The notes under the pieces are model-generated. The model searched no databases, was not told where the DNA came from, and worked only from the letters and a program-made list of their open reading frames with translations. Source: Daphnia pulex (lineage: Eukaryota > Arthropoda > Branchiopoda > Diplostraca > Daphniidae). Taken from it: 64,000 nucleotides of DNA. Location: assembly GCF_021134715.1 (NCBI RefSeq), contig NC_060025.1:806001-870000 (forward strand). Reading direction: 5' to 3'. Position numbers and translations under genes: made by a program. This document shows, piece after piece, positions 11,175 to 36,228 of this stretch; position 1 is the stretch's first letter, and every line of letters starts with the position of its first letter.

Positions 11175-11354
11175 ATGAATTTCACCGTTTGCTTCTTGGC
11201 TGCCGTTGCAGTGGTGGCTGGTAATCCAGGATACGGATACAAACCAATGGCTCCTGCATACACACCACCGGCATACACTCCTCCTGTTTATACTCCACCT
11301 GCATATTCTCCACCAGCATACAAAGCTCCTTCGTACATGGCTCCAGCTTATTAA
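11175..11354 (+). CDS. Small secreted Pro-Ala-Tyr repeat protein (copy 2)
   Basis: 59-aa protein: signal peptide MNFTVCFLAAVAVVAG, then NPGYGYKPMAP and AYTPP/VYTPP/AYSPP pentamers ending SYMAPAY. Exon 1 is non-coding (ends near 11074, gtcaaag|gtaatt) and the acceptor is ccgag|tag-like just upstream, as in the 44674 paralogue. Aligning the two shows that the ancestral start codon is ACG here and the next in-frame ATG is TTG, so translation must begin at the following codon, which has become ATG. The shortened N-terminus is still a good signal peptide. It has fewer repeats than the paralogue. The role as cuticle or matrix protein is inferred. Confidence 0.8.
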   Translation: MNFTVCFLAAVAVVAGNPGYGYKPMAPAYTPPAYTPPVYTPPAYSPPAYKAPSYMAPAY

Positions 11355-11463
11355 GTTCCTGTTAAAAATTGAAGTTTCCTAAAATGCGTCACCGTCTTAA
11401 ATTATGCTTCCTTTTCGCCGCTCCTTAAGAACAAAATTTTAACTTAAATTAAATTCGATTCAA

Positions 11464-11469
11464 AATAAA
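11464..11469 (+). terminator. Polyadenylation signal
   Basis: AATAAA 110 bases after the stop codon of the 11175 gene; AT-rich sequence follows. Confidence 0.55.
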
Positions 11470-12863
11470 TGAATGAATGATTAAAAAATGTGTTTTAGTG
11501 CCTCATTTAAAAAAATAACTTTTTAATTAAATTACCATTGCAACCTTTCCTTCTCGTGGAATTCGATACCTACAGTTCGGGTGAGATGTTTCCTGTAAAA
11601 TTTCTAAATAAGAATTAAACTTCGTCGGGTTAAATGTGCTGCTACAAAGATTACACGAGTGAAAAAAAAAATTCAAATATTTCCTTTTTTATTGGCGTTA
11701 TGACAATCCGTTGCACTAGTTAACAGCACAACGTAGGACATACATATTAAGTGATAAAGAGAGCGCGGTGGAGACGGCGGAGGGCGACCCCCATTCCCCC
11801 GTTTGGAACACACAAAGTTTTGACAATCCGGCTTTTATAACCGTTTGTGTTTGTATTTTTCATTTTTTTTTGTATTTTTTTTTTCTTTCTTTTCGTCAAG
11901 TTTATCTTGTTCCTTTTTTTTCTTCTTCGTAGCATATAATGTCGTCATCATTTAGTTTTTTTTTTGTTTGTTTTTGCTTGCTGGAACATACGACACCCAA
12001 ACGAAACAAAACAGAGGTGATAACGGGAGAGACGACACATATTTGAAAGGAGCGGGAAGCAGATTTTAAAAAAATTTATAAATAAACAAAAGTTTTTCTT
12101 GAAGAGATGCGAATGAAAGGAATTACAGAAACTGGTTCGGAGGGGACGGTTTAGGAACCGGAAGAAAGAAACAAACAGTTAACACACCGTATACTCAACA
12201 GTGGACAACAATGGGTTCGGGATAGGGGTGGTAGGTGTTGTGGTTGGGTTTCGCGTGATTTGGGTATAACCCCCAGTCTGAAAAGGAAATAACAAACAAA
12301 GTAGCAGGTCGGGCCCAGAAAAGATTTTGGAGTCAGGAGAATAGATTGAATTGGTCGGTCATGGCGTTGTTGAGTGCTGAGGTTAAGAAGGAAGAAGTGA
12401 AAAGGTCAACAACACAAATTAAGCAATCGACTGATGTTCTCAGATCTTGGTTTGAAACAGTTGTGCGAGCCAACGGTCAACACAATCTTCATGATTATAT
12501 CACGGGGGAATAGGGGAGGGAGGGGGGGACTCGGAGGGCGGGTAGAAACGCAACAAAAAAATAGAAATTGTTAATTTCCGATAATCATAAATAAGTTGCG
12601 ATCGCAGAATAGAAGGTGTAAGTACGTAGCCATTTAAAAAGATGCAAATAAACACATCATACTAATAATTCTTAATTGTGTGAATCCCCCGTTCGCATTC
12701 CGACAGCCAATAGGTCCAATATGGAGATGATTGGGGTAGGGAGAAAAGTTGGGGGAGGATGAGGAACAAGCCACAGTTTTCTGTTACCTTTCTATCTTCA
12801 ATTTTGTTTGTCTGTGTATATATTTCCTTCCATTTGATTGTATTGTAGTCTAATGGCGCTCTC
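11470..12863. other. Macoilin 3' untranslated region and intergenic DNA
   Basis: Most of this interval lies downstream (minus strand) of the macoilin stop and probably contains its 3' UTR. It holds T- and A-rich homopolymer tracts around 11860-11980 and purine-rich tracts at 12230-12550. No gene is supported. Confidence 0.45.
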
Positions 12864-15800
12864 TTAGAGATCCCCATTGCCTAGGGCTTTAGGGGTGTAA
12901 GCGGTCGCATTCGGGTCGAGGCCGCTGGACAGTCCTCCGGATTTGGGTCCTTTGCCGTCGTCGTTGAGTGAGCCCATGCCCATGCAACTGTTGAGCATGT
13001 TCGACCCGCCGTTAGAATGAGTACTGAACAGCTTGGACGTATAGGGACGCATCGGAGTCAGCGGGCTAGAGGGCGTCAGGGCCGATGACGGGACCGGGTC
13101 CAAGTTCAAGTCACTCAGGTTTAGGTTGTTCGACAGTCCCAAGTCGGCCATCGTCAGAGGGTACGTGGACAAGTAGCTATTCAGGCTGCTCATAGAAAGA
13201 GCGTGATTGCCGAGATCGCTGATGCCCAGACTATGACTTAGTTGACTTGGCTCGTTCATGCTAGGCATCACAGCCAAAACCTCAGTCACTTTGGCCTTCA
13301 ACTCGGAAATTTCACGTTCGCGAGCCATCAACAAACCTAAGAAGACAAAACAACAGTCAGTTGAGCTATATATATACAATTATTTAACAAAGTCGATTTA
13401 CTTTCGCGTTGCTCCAGCTGTTTCTTCGCTTCTCCCAGGGCGCTGAACAAATCCAATTTGATTCGTGTCTCAGCGCTGAGTGAAGACTCCAGATGAGATG
13501 TCTTGTCTTGCAGGGCAGACAGCGCAGACACCAGCAATTCTGTTTCCACATTGTGATGTTGTTGATGGTGGTGTTGCTGCTGTTGTTGCTGCTGCTGTTG
13601 CTGAAGTTGTTGTTGTTGCTGCTGCTGCTGCATTTGCTGCTGTTGTTGTTGTTGCTGCTGCTGCTGGAGTTGTTGCTGTTGCTGCATTTGTTGTTGTTGT
13701 TGATGTTGCTGTTGTTGCTGGCTAGGAGAGTTGGCCGCCTGTTGCTGTGCCCGTCGCAGTTGCTGGTACTGTTGGATTTCCATCTCCATTGCTCGAAGAC
13801 GGTCTTCGCCACTTTTAATTTCCCGTCGCAGCTGCTGAGCTTCGCCCTCCAATTCGCGACGTCTCTGGCGGCAATGTTCCCCGCACTCGGTGATGCCATT
13901 GTTGTTTTTGGACCTATAACGGGAATTGGGATAAACAACTTTATTTAATACGTTACACTAAAGAAATAACAAAAAAAGAATGAGTTCCGGATGAGAAATG
14001 GAATCGAATGTCTGAGAGTAGATTGGATTAATTACTTTGAAGCTGAACAACCCACACACGAGAAAATGAAACACTTGGCGAATGAGTGAGTGATGGTATT
14101 AGCGTCATAGTTACAACACGACAAGGCTGCAATCCCTCTTAGGAGTATCCCCCAACTTCATCCCCACTTCGTTACCCCCGACAATCTCCCAAATGCGAGC
14201 GTGTCCCTCAGAGAAATTACGAGGACCCACATTATGAAATTGGATTTTTCTCTCTCCTTTAAGGTTACGAATTAAACTTAACACATCATTCGAAGGCAAA
14301 AGTCATCTCCAAACACTCGGAACAGATTCAGATGATTAAAAGTACAGTTTTAAGAAGACTTACCGTTGTTGAGCCTTACTAGCCTCAATCACTTCGTTGG
14401 CTCGAGCTCGTCGCTCATTTGCAAGCTGCGTCTCGACCAGTAATCGACATCTTCTCTCTTCCTGCAATCGCTTTTCGAGGGAAGCCAACGTCTGCTTATC
14501 AGATTGACGGGCCGAGACTAGACCATGTAACCTGCGGACAAACAATGACATTGAAATCAGGATAGTGTTTAAAGTAGTGTTGGACAAATTTAGCGTACTT
14601 GGCTTGTAGAGAGTCATTGTCCTGCTGAACCTGTGATAATTCCGCTCGAATGGCACGTTCGCCAGATGCGTGTTGGGACAATTGCGACCGTAGCTCAGCT
14701 TCTGACTGTCTTGAAGCCTGTAAAAGCGAAAATGATGATCTCGTAAATCAAATTGATTAGTCTGACGCTTGAATTACCTGTAGGTCGGCTTTGAGCCGTT
14801 TAATATCAGCCTCCAGTCTGAGGACGTGTTCACTAGGCGTCGCTGGACTACCAGCCTCGTTAGACGAGTTACTGTGAATGTTGTTCCGCTGTTTAATATG
14901 AGCGTTATTGTTGGTATTGTTAGAATTGAGTATGTGAGCAGAGTTATTCAACTTGCTCTTCCTCTCCTTCTCCTTATCTCGATCCCTCTCTCGCTCTTTT
15001 TCCTTCAAGAGCTGAGAGGCCTCCATCGCTTCATGGAAGTCATGGAATGAACTGCACAAATGAGTCGAACAAGAGAAGAATTAGATGAGCGTAAAATCAA
15101 TATGAGGTCTGACCCAGTCAATAAACGCGTAATGCGTGTATGTACGTACCCTTTCTTTTCATAGTTTTTCTCTGAGTTCTTCTCCTTTTCCCTTTTAATT
15201 GAAGAAGAAACCTGTTGGGTGGAAGATGAGGAAGAAGATGACGAAGAAGAAGACGATGACGACGGGGGTGAAGACACATTTTTGGAAGGTGCGTTAGGGG
15301 CAATGGTTATAGGATTGCCGTTGGCAACTGGCAACGTCAATTCTTCAACCGTATTCGATACGGTTTGCTAGAGAACATAACAGAGATAAGAATCATTCAT
15401 GAAAAGCTATTCATGGTTGAATAAAACTTACTTGTGATGCACTATTTCTTAAATGGTACGCTTCCTGCTGTTCTGACGGCAAAGACTGTACCAAAAGTTC
15501 ATAGTAGAACTCATTTTCCTTAGCAACTTCCCGTTGCTTACGCTGAAATCGGAAATGACATTTCATTATTCAAAGGGCTCCATGAATAAAGCAGAAGAAG
15601 TCACAAATAGAAACAATCTAGGATTACCTGACGTATCCTATAGGATATGTAGCCTTTAATATCAAAACCCCACGTAACGACCGGATAGCCTATACAATGA
15701 GCGGCAAACGGCCGACAGAGATCCAGATGTGCTGGGAAATGTTTCAGATCCTTCAATCGTATTGAAGCCTCCACGTAGATGAAAAGCACCCACAGGCAAA

Positions 15801-16680
15801 TAGTTGGTAGACAAATTCCTCTTTCTGCTCAGAAAAATATGACATGGTTGCAAACAAAATGTGTTCATACACGCTGAGATTGAGATAGTCACCTGTGTGC
15901 CAAACATATTGTATCCATACATATGTTGGGGCAACAAAAAACAGCCATTGAACTGGGATGAATAGAAAACAGAGAAAATCGGCCGTCAGTGACAAGCACA
16001 CAAAGAATACTGAGAAGGCCTATAAACAAATGAAAGAAACTTGTTAGAATTCGTCTACAATCATGAAAACAAATAGATTGACAAGGCACATACCAAGCCT
16101 TGGTATTTAAATGAATCGTAAACAGATGTCAGGAACAGCCAGAGGGGCCACAGAAGTTCTAGACGAAACTCCAGGAGGAAGTCAATGATCAGAACGAAAG
16201 CCCAGAAAGACAGAACACGAATGTAAACAAATCCTGCAAAGATGTTCCAATGGAGGTTATACTTAATCATTTTGTGTAAAACTATGAAAATAGTTATTTT
16301 AGAATTAATTCTTGTTGAAAGTAGATAACTTGTTTGATAAAAAATGGATTTTGTTTAGTACATCAGTTATTTTTAGTGTGGACTAGTAAACGTCTTTACG
16401 ATAGTCAAAACAACCAATTACAAGTGTCTTTGTTAATTACACCTGCAAGAGAACATATGTTCAATATTATTGTGAGTAGAGTCCACTAGCAAACAACATA
16501 GGCTAACATGTTGCTCAAAGCATCACTTTTTGGCACAACAATAGGACAATGATGGAGATTTTAAGTTGGTTTACCAGGTGAGCACCACCAAACATTTTCG
16601 ACAGATCCGAGTTTTCCGCGACTGCGGTTGACTGTACGTCGCGGCCACTTTCCGCACATATCGCCAGTTCTCCTCTTCAT
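12864..16680 (-). CDS. maco-1: Macoilin (multi-pass ER membrane protein with coiled-coil tail)
   Basis: Eleven coding exons on the minus strand: 16575-16680, 16094-16233, 15893-16019, 15628-15824, 15432-15542, 15150-15367, 14778-15051, 14599-14717, 14364-14531, 13402-13913 and 12864-13336. They join in phase to 814 aa. Landmarks shared with macoilin/TMEM57: start MKRR; transmembrane segments FVYIRVLSFWAF, LLWPLWLFLTSVYDSF, AFSVFFVCLSLTADFLC and GICLPTICLWVLFIYVEASI; LCRPFAAHCIGYPVVT; a Ser-rich linker; the coiled coil LRLEADIKRLKADLQ; LSALQDKTSHLESSLSAETR; and the tail SGLDPNATAYTPK. Macoilin is a neuronal ER protein that modulates excitability (established in C. elegans). It differs from vertebrates in a glutamine-rich tract and a longer C-terminal Ser/Leu region. 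Confidence 0.95.
13553..13730 (-). repeat. CAG/CAA glutamine tract inside macoilin
   Basis: Mixed CAG/CAA codons encode runs of Gln interrupted by Met, Leu and His within exon 10. It follows QQAANSPS and ends in HHHQQHHN just before the conserved VETELLVSALSAL coil. The vertebrate protein has no such tract at this point, from memory of the family. Confidence 0.9.
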
Positions 16681-17671
16681 CGCATAAGGAGACTGAAATA
16701 ATTTAAATTACTTGTTCTCAAGACGTTCTACCTTAAGAACAGATATGGTTTCAAGTTTGGCAGACAGTCTAAACGGTTCACTAGAGACCACTTCCGAATG
16801 AAGCACAACCCAATCAAAACACAGAAATCAAGTATCACGAAAAGTTAAACCCCTCGTCCGATTTGACAGTATCAATTACAGAGAGTCGGTCGAGTTAAAT
16901 AAATGTAGTTGAAAAACGGCTTCACTTCGTTACAAACACATCACATCACTTCAACGGCGCATGCGTAAATCGCCATTATACCCGCACGGTTGCAAAATCG
17001 TCGAATGATTTTTTTACCATTCAAAGGAGGGATAAAGAGAAAGTGGAAGTTTCAGAAATAAAGATTATTTTGTTTTTTTTTTAAACAAACTATTCACTGA
17101 CGTGACGTATGCCTGGTATTTGAAACAACAAAATTCAGTACTGAAGCTACCAATCAAAAATAGAAATGTGTCTTTGTCTTGGTATTCTGTTGGGCTAAAT
17201 ATCTCTTGTCTCCAGCAAATTGCCCTACAAATAATTTTTCTTGCCCAATTAAAAAACCAAGCCGTAGGGAGTTAACGCTACTTTTATAGGAACTAAAACG
17301 TGTTTTTTTATTACGACAATTAAAAACGAGTCAAACAAGGTATACGAGCGAAACTCATCTTCGTCACAAGAAAGTTGATTTTTGGCGGATGTTTTTTGTC
17401 CGAATTCCTCGTAGAATGCGGATCATCGCTTTGTAAGTTCGGTAAGAACGGCCCTTTAACGGGTCCTATTTTAAATATATTGCATTACCAAAACAAATCA
17501 AGAAAATAGTAAATTTTACAATGAGACGACACTGACAGCAAGCGCGACGGATGGGCCAAACATTAGGATAGACTCGTATATTGAACGAAAGAATACACAA
17601 AAACAAACGAGAAAGGTAAAAATCACAAAAGACGTGAGATTGGATCAAGCGGTTGAAGTAAACCATATTTT
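16681..17671. other. Macoilin promoter region and furry 3' flank
   Basis: No gene. The interval between the two minus-strand genes is just under 1 kb. It contains a TATA-less macoilin upstream region and, nearer 17672, the furry 3' UTR. Confidence 0.5.
16957..16965. promoter_or_regulatory. NRF1/Ewg-like palindrome
   Basis: GCGCATGCG is the core of the NRF-1 (fly Erect wing) consensus. It lies about 280 bp upstream of the macoilin start codon, a usual position for TATA-less broadly expressed genes. A motif match only. Confidence 0.3.
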
Positions 17672-31050
<13,379 letters not shown>

Positions 31051-31915
31051 CGTCAATCAGGCAGCAACAAATTCTTCGAAACGATACATCAAATAAATCC
31101 AAATTAAACAAGTTCTATTAGATAAAAACGATTTGTGGCTTTCTGATTAAACAACGAATTGCAAATAACCATCGACTTTTTCTCGTCGACTGTTTTGAGA
31201 CCCATAATCGACTGCAGCGCCACCTATGGCACGACGTAATAACTGTCCCAAATGAAATATAGTCGCGTATTGCGGGAAACGACCTTCAGATTCTTTTTTT
31301 AAATAAAAAAATGCAGCATCATTACCAGCTCTGTCTTTACTAATTCACAAGAAATATGAGATTGGCTAGCCTAGTTTCAAATAAGAAATTCAAAATAGTT
31401 CTCAAGGCAGCACCACTGCTGTCATCAGTGTTCAGTGGTATTAGCATACCATTTCTTTTGAAGGCCTCTTGTCATGGGAAGTTGTCAATAAATCAATAAT
31501 ACTGAGTAGGAAAATTTTTTTTTAAATTAAGCTTTTTCCTCGAATGACTTTTGGTTTTTTAGTATTCATGCCATTTTGCCATGCGTATTGATACAACGCG
31601 AGACTCAGAGATAGAGCAACATAAATTATTTACAACAAATGTTTATGCATTTTAACATCCCTACAATAAATTTGTTTTTTTTTTATTATTTTCGTTATAA
31701 AGGCTATGCTATGATCGGAAGCGTAAATAAAAAAGGTAATCGTATTATCGTAATAGTGTTCATAACACGCTCCCAATATCAGTAAGAACAAGAAGGAGAC
31801 ATATTTCGATTTGATTAACAATGATTTTATTTGTGCTGACAATTAAGTCCAACGAATAAATAGTGAATATGAGCACAACAACGATTAAATTAGGCTCCAA
31901 TTAATATTTACGAAC
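31051..31915. other. Furry promoter side and 3' flank of the 31916 gene
   Basis: No TATA box precedes furry, consistent with broad expression. Beyond about 31640 the sequence is the AT-rich 3' flank of the Tyr-repeat gene. Its 3' UTR (aataaatagtgaatatg near 31854) resembles the 3' flanks at 42940 and 46890. No gene seen. Confidence 0.5.
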
Positions 31916-33422
31916 TTAGTGGCTGGCTATTTGGTAAGATGTGGTGTAGTACTCTGGAGCCTTCGTGGTGTAGTACTTGGGAGCTTCGGTGTAGTAGCTG
32001 GGAGCAGCGTAGGTCGTAGTGTAGTAAGGTGCTGGAGTTGTGTAGTATTCAGCTTTCTTGGTGGTGTAGTATTCTGGCGACTTAGTGGTGTAGTAGGAGG
32101 CAGTTGTATAGTACTCAGCTGCTTTGGTGGTGTAGTACTTTGGGGCCTCAGTGTAGTAAGTTGGGGCTGCATAAGTCTTAGTGTAGTAAGGTGCCTGCGT
32201 TGTGTAGTACTCGGGTGCCTTGATGGTGTAGTAGGCAGCAGTGGTGTAGTATTCTGGAACCTTGGTGGTGTAATAATCCGGAGCCTCGGTGTAGTAACTG
32301 GGAGCTGCGTAGTATTTTGGGGCTTCCGTCTCGTAGCTTGGAGCAGCGTAGTACTGGGGTGTTTCAGTGTAGTAAGTTGGCTCAACATAGTAAGATGGGG
32401 CAGCAGCGGTGTAGTAAGTTGGGGCTACGTAATACTTGACAGCTTCAGTTGTGTAGTAAGGAGCAGCTGTAGTGGTGTAGCTTGGAGCTGAATAATATTT
32501 CGGAGCCTCGGTGTAGTATTCAGGTGCCTTGGTGGTGTAGTACTTGGGAGCTTCGGTGTAGTAGCTAGGGGATGCGTAGGTCGTAGTATAGTACTCTGGA
32601 GCCTTAGTGGTGTAGTAGGAGGCAGTGGTGTAGTACTCGGGAGCTTTAGTATAATAAACGGGCGCTTCAGTCTGGTAATAGCTCGGGGCAGCATAATACT
32701 TAGGGACCTCAGTGTAGTAAGTTGGCTCTGCGTAGTATGACGGGGCAGCAGTGGAGTAGTAACTAGGATAACCGTAAGATTTGGTGTAGGCAGCAGTAGT
32801 TGTGGTGTAGTATTCGGGATCAGCCTTAGCGTAGTAAGTTGCAGTATAACTGGGAGAAGAGTAGCTTGGAGCAGAGTAGTAACTGGGGACAGTCGTGGTG
32901 TAGTAGACGGGATCAGCGTAATACGAAGGAGCAGCAGTGGTGTAGTAAGTTGGTGCTGCGTAATTCTTTGGTGTTTCAGCGGTGTAGCTTGGAGCTGTGT
33001 AGTACTTTGGGTCCTCCTTGTAGTAACTTGGAGCTGCAGTGGTTGTGGTGTAGTATTTTGGCGGATCGGCGGGGGTGTAGTATTCTGGAGCCTTGGTGTA
33101 GTAACTGGGAGTCGCATACGCGGCACTGGTGTAGTATGGCGCCGGAGTGGTGTAGTAAGATGAGCCCATTGGTCCACCCAAAGTCGACACAGCCATCAAC
33201 AACGTGACGGCTAGTGACAGCAACATGACACGACACGCATCTGTTTGAAAAAAACATTTCATTATTATATACCATGTTTTGCAACAATTAATGTCTTATT
33301 GGGGAATCGTATTAGCACTCATATCCAAATTTATAACAAGAATTTTCACATATAAACTCAAGATATAAAACATGTTATGACGCAATAAAACAAACGAGAA
33401 TAAATGGGAAAAACTTACTCAT
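31916..33422 (-). CDS. Tyr-rich repeat secreted protein, subfamily A (gene 1)
   Basis: Two exons. Exon 1 contributes only ATGA (33419-33422, donor gtaagt); exon 2 is 31916-33240 (acceptor caaacag). The joined product is 442 aa and starts MNACRVMLLSLAVTLLMAVS, a signal peptide, then GGPMGSSYYTTPAPYY. The rest is imperfect 8-residue repeats built on YYTTKAPE, YYTEAPK, YYAAPSYY and YYVEPT, with two Tyr per unit. An upstream in-frame ATG (33262) lies in the intron and is not the start. The composition matches structural extracellular proteins such as cuticle or adhesive proteins, where Tyr can be cross-linked; this is inference. It ends SYQIASH. Confidence 0.88.
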
Positions 33423-33640
33423 GATGATAGACACGTGGGAAGATTTTTTCAAGATTCAGACAAATTCAGAACTGAAGTTGATCTGACGAAGGAACTGAAT
33501 CGAATGATCAACTTGGTGCCAACCCTGAGCTTTTATAGGTCGGCTGCGGGTGTCATCCTGCGATCCCGCATAATGCAATCTATGCCCAGCGGCTCTTTTT
33601 GTGTCAGGTACGGCCAAGGTTCCTTGCCACTCCCTCTGTC
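33419..33640 (-). promoter_or_regulatory. Conserved promoter-to-ATG block of gene 1
   Basis: TATAAAAG at 33530-33537 (minus strand) is followed by TCATTC, a match to the arthropod initiator, with its A about 32 bases on. The whole block from the ATG to about 33640 is nearly identical to blocks at 41010, 44033 and 48736. Confidence 0.8.
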
Positions 33641-34947
33641 TGATAGATTTTCTCGTTTCTTTTTGTCTCTCTCTTTGATACGATTACAGCCATTTACTTA
33701 ATGTCATTTGGATTTAAATTTTATCCTTAAGTGTGTATTATCTTATTCGCCATCAAAACCGATGCGATATTATAAAGGCTGTTACGCTCTCGGCTAATCT
33801 TTTTTTCGGTAACAGACATGTGGAACTATACAGAGTCTAAAAACAAACCTGTGATGAAAAAATATTAGTTATTAGCCCTGGCACGTGTGATACTGTACTT
33901 ATAAATAGCATGTTGTTGAAACAGTTAGTCAAGTTGATTAGGTTCGCATATTGGATAGTTTACGTCCAATGGCCTAGCTGATGTGTGCACATGTGTTTCA
34001 ATGTCCTTGGTTAAATAAAAAGAGAAAAATAACACTGTACCTGTTTACCCATGAAAAAACCCTGTAGTAGCCTACCCAATTAAAGTTAAGCAAATACTAC
34101 TTTTATCCAGATGTGTGATACGCAGAAACCTCGGTTCAATCCGATGGCAACTGGAATTTTGTTTTCTCTCTCAAGTATAAATAAAACAAGAATTTGTGGA
34201 TATTCCCTTCAAAGTCACTACACCTATAAAATTAAACAAACAAATTACGTCTTTGAATTATTCCCATATAATATTTTTCTTCTGTAATGAAAATATGTTT
34301 CCGGGATTCGATAAACTTTGATTGGGAGATGGTTCACTGTCTTGATTATCCTATTGTCAATTCCGTGGTAATACAATGGCAATACAAATCCGCAGAGAAT
34401 GTGATTATTCCGAACGACGGTTGCATATTTGAGCGAATGAAATACTTTAAAATAAATGATTTGCACCATAAATTCTGAAGGGGTATGTGTAAACATGTTT
34501 GACTATCTGCTGAAAAAGAATCGTGTCGCATTTTAACTTATAACAGAACGACGAAGACATAAAATATCCGAATAAGACAATCTAGTTTGATTAAAAGGTG
34601 CGCTCAGCCAACAAGCTGTAAAAATGGACGTCGCATTCATCATGGACCCAAAGAAGGCGACAAGGGCGGAAACTCGGCACTTTAGCACTCGATGACTTCT
34701 GTGCCTTTGAGCTATTACGTTTCGCTCTGTCTCGTTGAATTCATTCCGGTGTGAATGCACCGTAAGGCATTTCACAACAACATTTGGATGCGTCCAGTTT
34801 CGTACCGCAGTTCCACCACATCGGATGAACAATTCTACGTTTCCAAAAGGTAATACAACACAAACATTTAGAAAATGTTTCCTCAATCTATTCCTCGTTC
34901 TGAAATTCGTGATTTCTATTAAACCGTATTATTAAACAGGAAAACAG
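33641..34947. other. Intergenic DNA
   Basis: Holds the probable non-coding first exon of the 34948 gene (ends near 34851, ccaaaag|gtaata). The short overlapping open frames at 34245-34886 lack family matches and splice partners and are not called. Confidence 0.4.
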
Positions 34948-35490
34948 ATGGTGAAGATCAATTATTTTGTCTCATTGGCGGGTCTGTTAACTTTTTGCGC
35001 TGCCCAAAAAGACAATAAGGAAGATGTAAAGTATCTAGAAAATTGGAAATCTAACTGGAGAAAATTTGCGGTGAGGATATCAATGAAAATGCCTCAACTG
35101 TAATTTCGCAAAAAGATCAATTACGGTACATTTCTTAATTTGAAGGGTCGTTCATCTGAGCCCAGCGGACGTAGCAGCAGTTGTGCTGTCGGCAGTGTAC
35201 CGTGCGATTGTGCCAGCACTACTAGCACTTGCACCTGCGCTACCACCGGATGTACCTGCGCTGTCACCGGAGCCTGCACCTTCGGTACTGGAACAAGTAC
35301 AAATACCGCGACCAGCACCGGGACCAGTTCGAGTAGTACCACTACCTGTAGTAATTGCATTTGTACTACAGTCACATGTACCAATGCAGCCGATCCTACT
35401 ACGTGCTTAACAACTTCCACTGGCACGGCATGCACCTCCACCAGCACTGGAGGAGGAGGTGGGGGAGGAGGTGGAGGAGGAAAAAAGTAA
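34948..35490 (+). CDS. Secreted Cys/Thr-rich protein with poly-Gly tail (copy 1)
   Basis: Two coding exons, 34948-35070 and 35146-35490, joining in phase 0 to 155 aa. Exon 1 encodes a signal peptide (MVKINYFVSLAGLLTFCAAQ) and a short charged segment ending NWRKFA-like. Exon 2 is GRSSEPSGRSSS, then about 14 Cys in spaced pairs among Thr/Ser/Ala (PCDCAS, STCTCATTGCTC, CSNCICTTVTC), ending in a run of Gly and KK. The start follows an acceptor (aaacag); two candidate acceptors exist because of a small local duplication. Exon 1 matches the genes at 36229, 42126 and 49793. No known family; a disulphide-linked matrix or mucin-like protein is possible. Confidence 0.8.
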
Positions 35491-36228
35491 ATCAAGATGG
35501 AATAAAATCAACAAGTAGCATCAAATACAAATGTTTTTTTTCCATTTTAAGAAATTAATTGTCGTGACTTTACACACTTTGGATAATAAACGGTCGAATT
35601 GGTTGGTAAAAATATTGTTAAAATCTTTGATTAATTCAATGAGAATGCGCGGCAGTGCGGCTAGATTAAAACAAATGGATTTAAGTTTTATTTAAAGCTC
35701 AATTTTATAGACTCGATTAATTTCTTCCATTAATTTCTGTTCAAACCTATCGATGTGTCACGCGAACTAATATCCATATGGTTGAATGTCTAATATTAGT
35801 AAAATGATCTAGAATAAAAATTTAATGCGCACAGCAAAGCTTGACTGAAGGAATGTATGCACAAGTGTTTGATTATCTGATTAAACATTTACTGAAAGAC
35901 CAGACATGGTAGTGTCGCAGTTAACCTGAATAATGGCAGTATAGCAGTCTATCCTAAAATATTGCACACTGTGTAATGACGCAGCAGATGAAGTGATTTT
36001 GATAGCTAACCTGAATAAGGCATATGGGGCATATGCGCAATTCACGATAAATTCGGATGCGTCGGAGCTGGGCAACTTTAGTGTCGTACCGCTGTTCAAC
36101 CTAATCGGGTCAACGAGTCTCTACGATTCTAAAAAGGTAATAATTCCTATCGTACATTTTTTTAAAAACCAATTTTCAATAATTTTTTACCGGCACCAAA
36201 TTTGAAATTCGCTATTTCTATTAAACAG
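35491..36228. other. Intergenic DNA
   Basis: 3' flank of one Cys/Thr-rich gene and 5' region of the next. A donor-like ctaaaaag|gtaata near 36137 probably ends the non-coding first exon of the 36229 gene, paralleling the upstream copy. No other gene seen. Confidence 0.45.

Noticed and set aside
13480-13948. Plus-strand Leu/Val/Ala-rich frames (81 and 151 aa)
   Set aside because: Antisense of the macoilin glutamine tract.
33241-33262. Upstream in-frame start (MKCFFQT) for the Tyr-repeat genes
   Set aside because: It lies in the intron before a clear acceptor (caaacag); the conserved ATGA exon 1 with its own TATA and initiator gives a better signal peptide and is shared by all subfamily A copies.
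33435-33701. 88-aa plus-strand frame (also at 41026 and 48820)
   Set aside because: It overlaps the conserved promoter block; its conservation is explained by the promoter, and there is no independent start or splice evidence.
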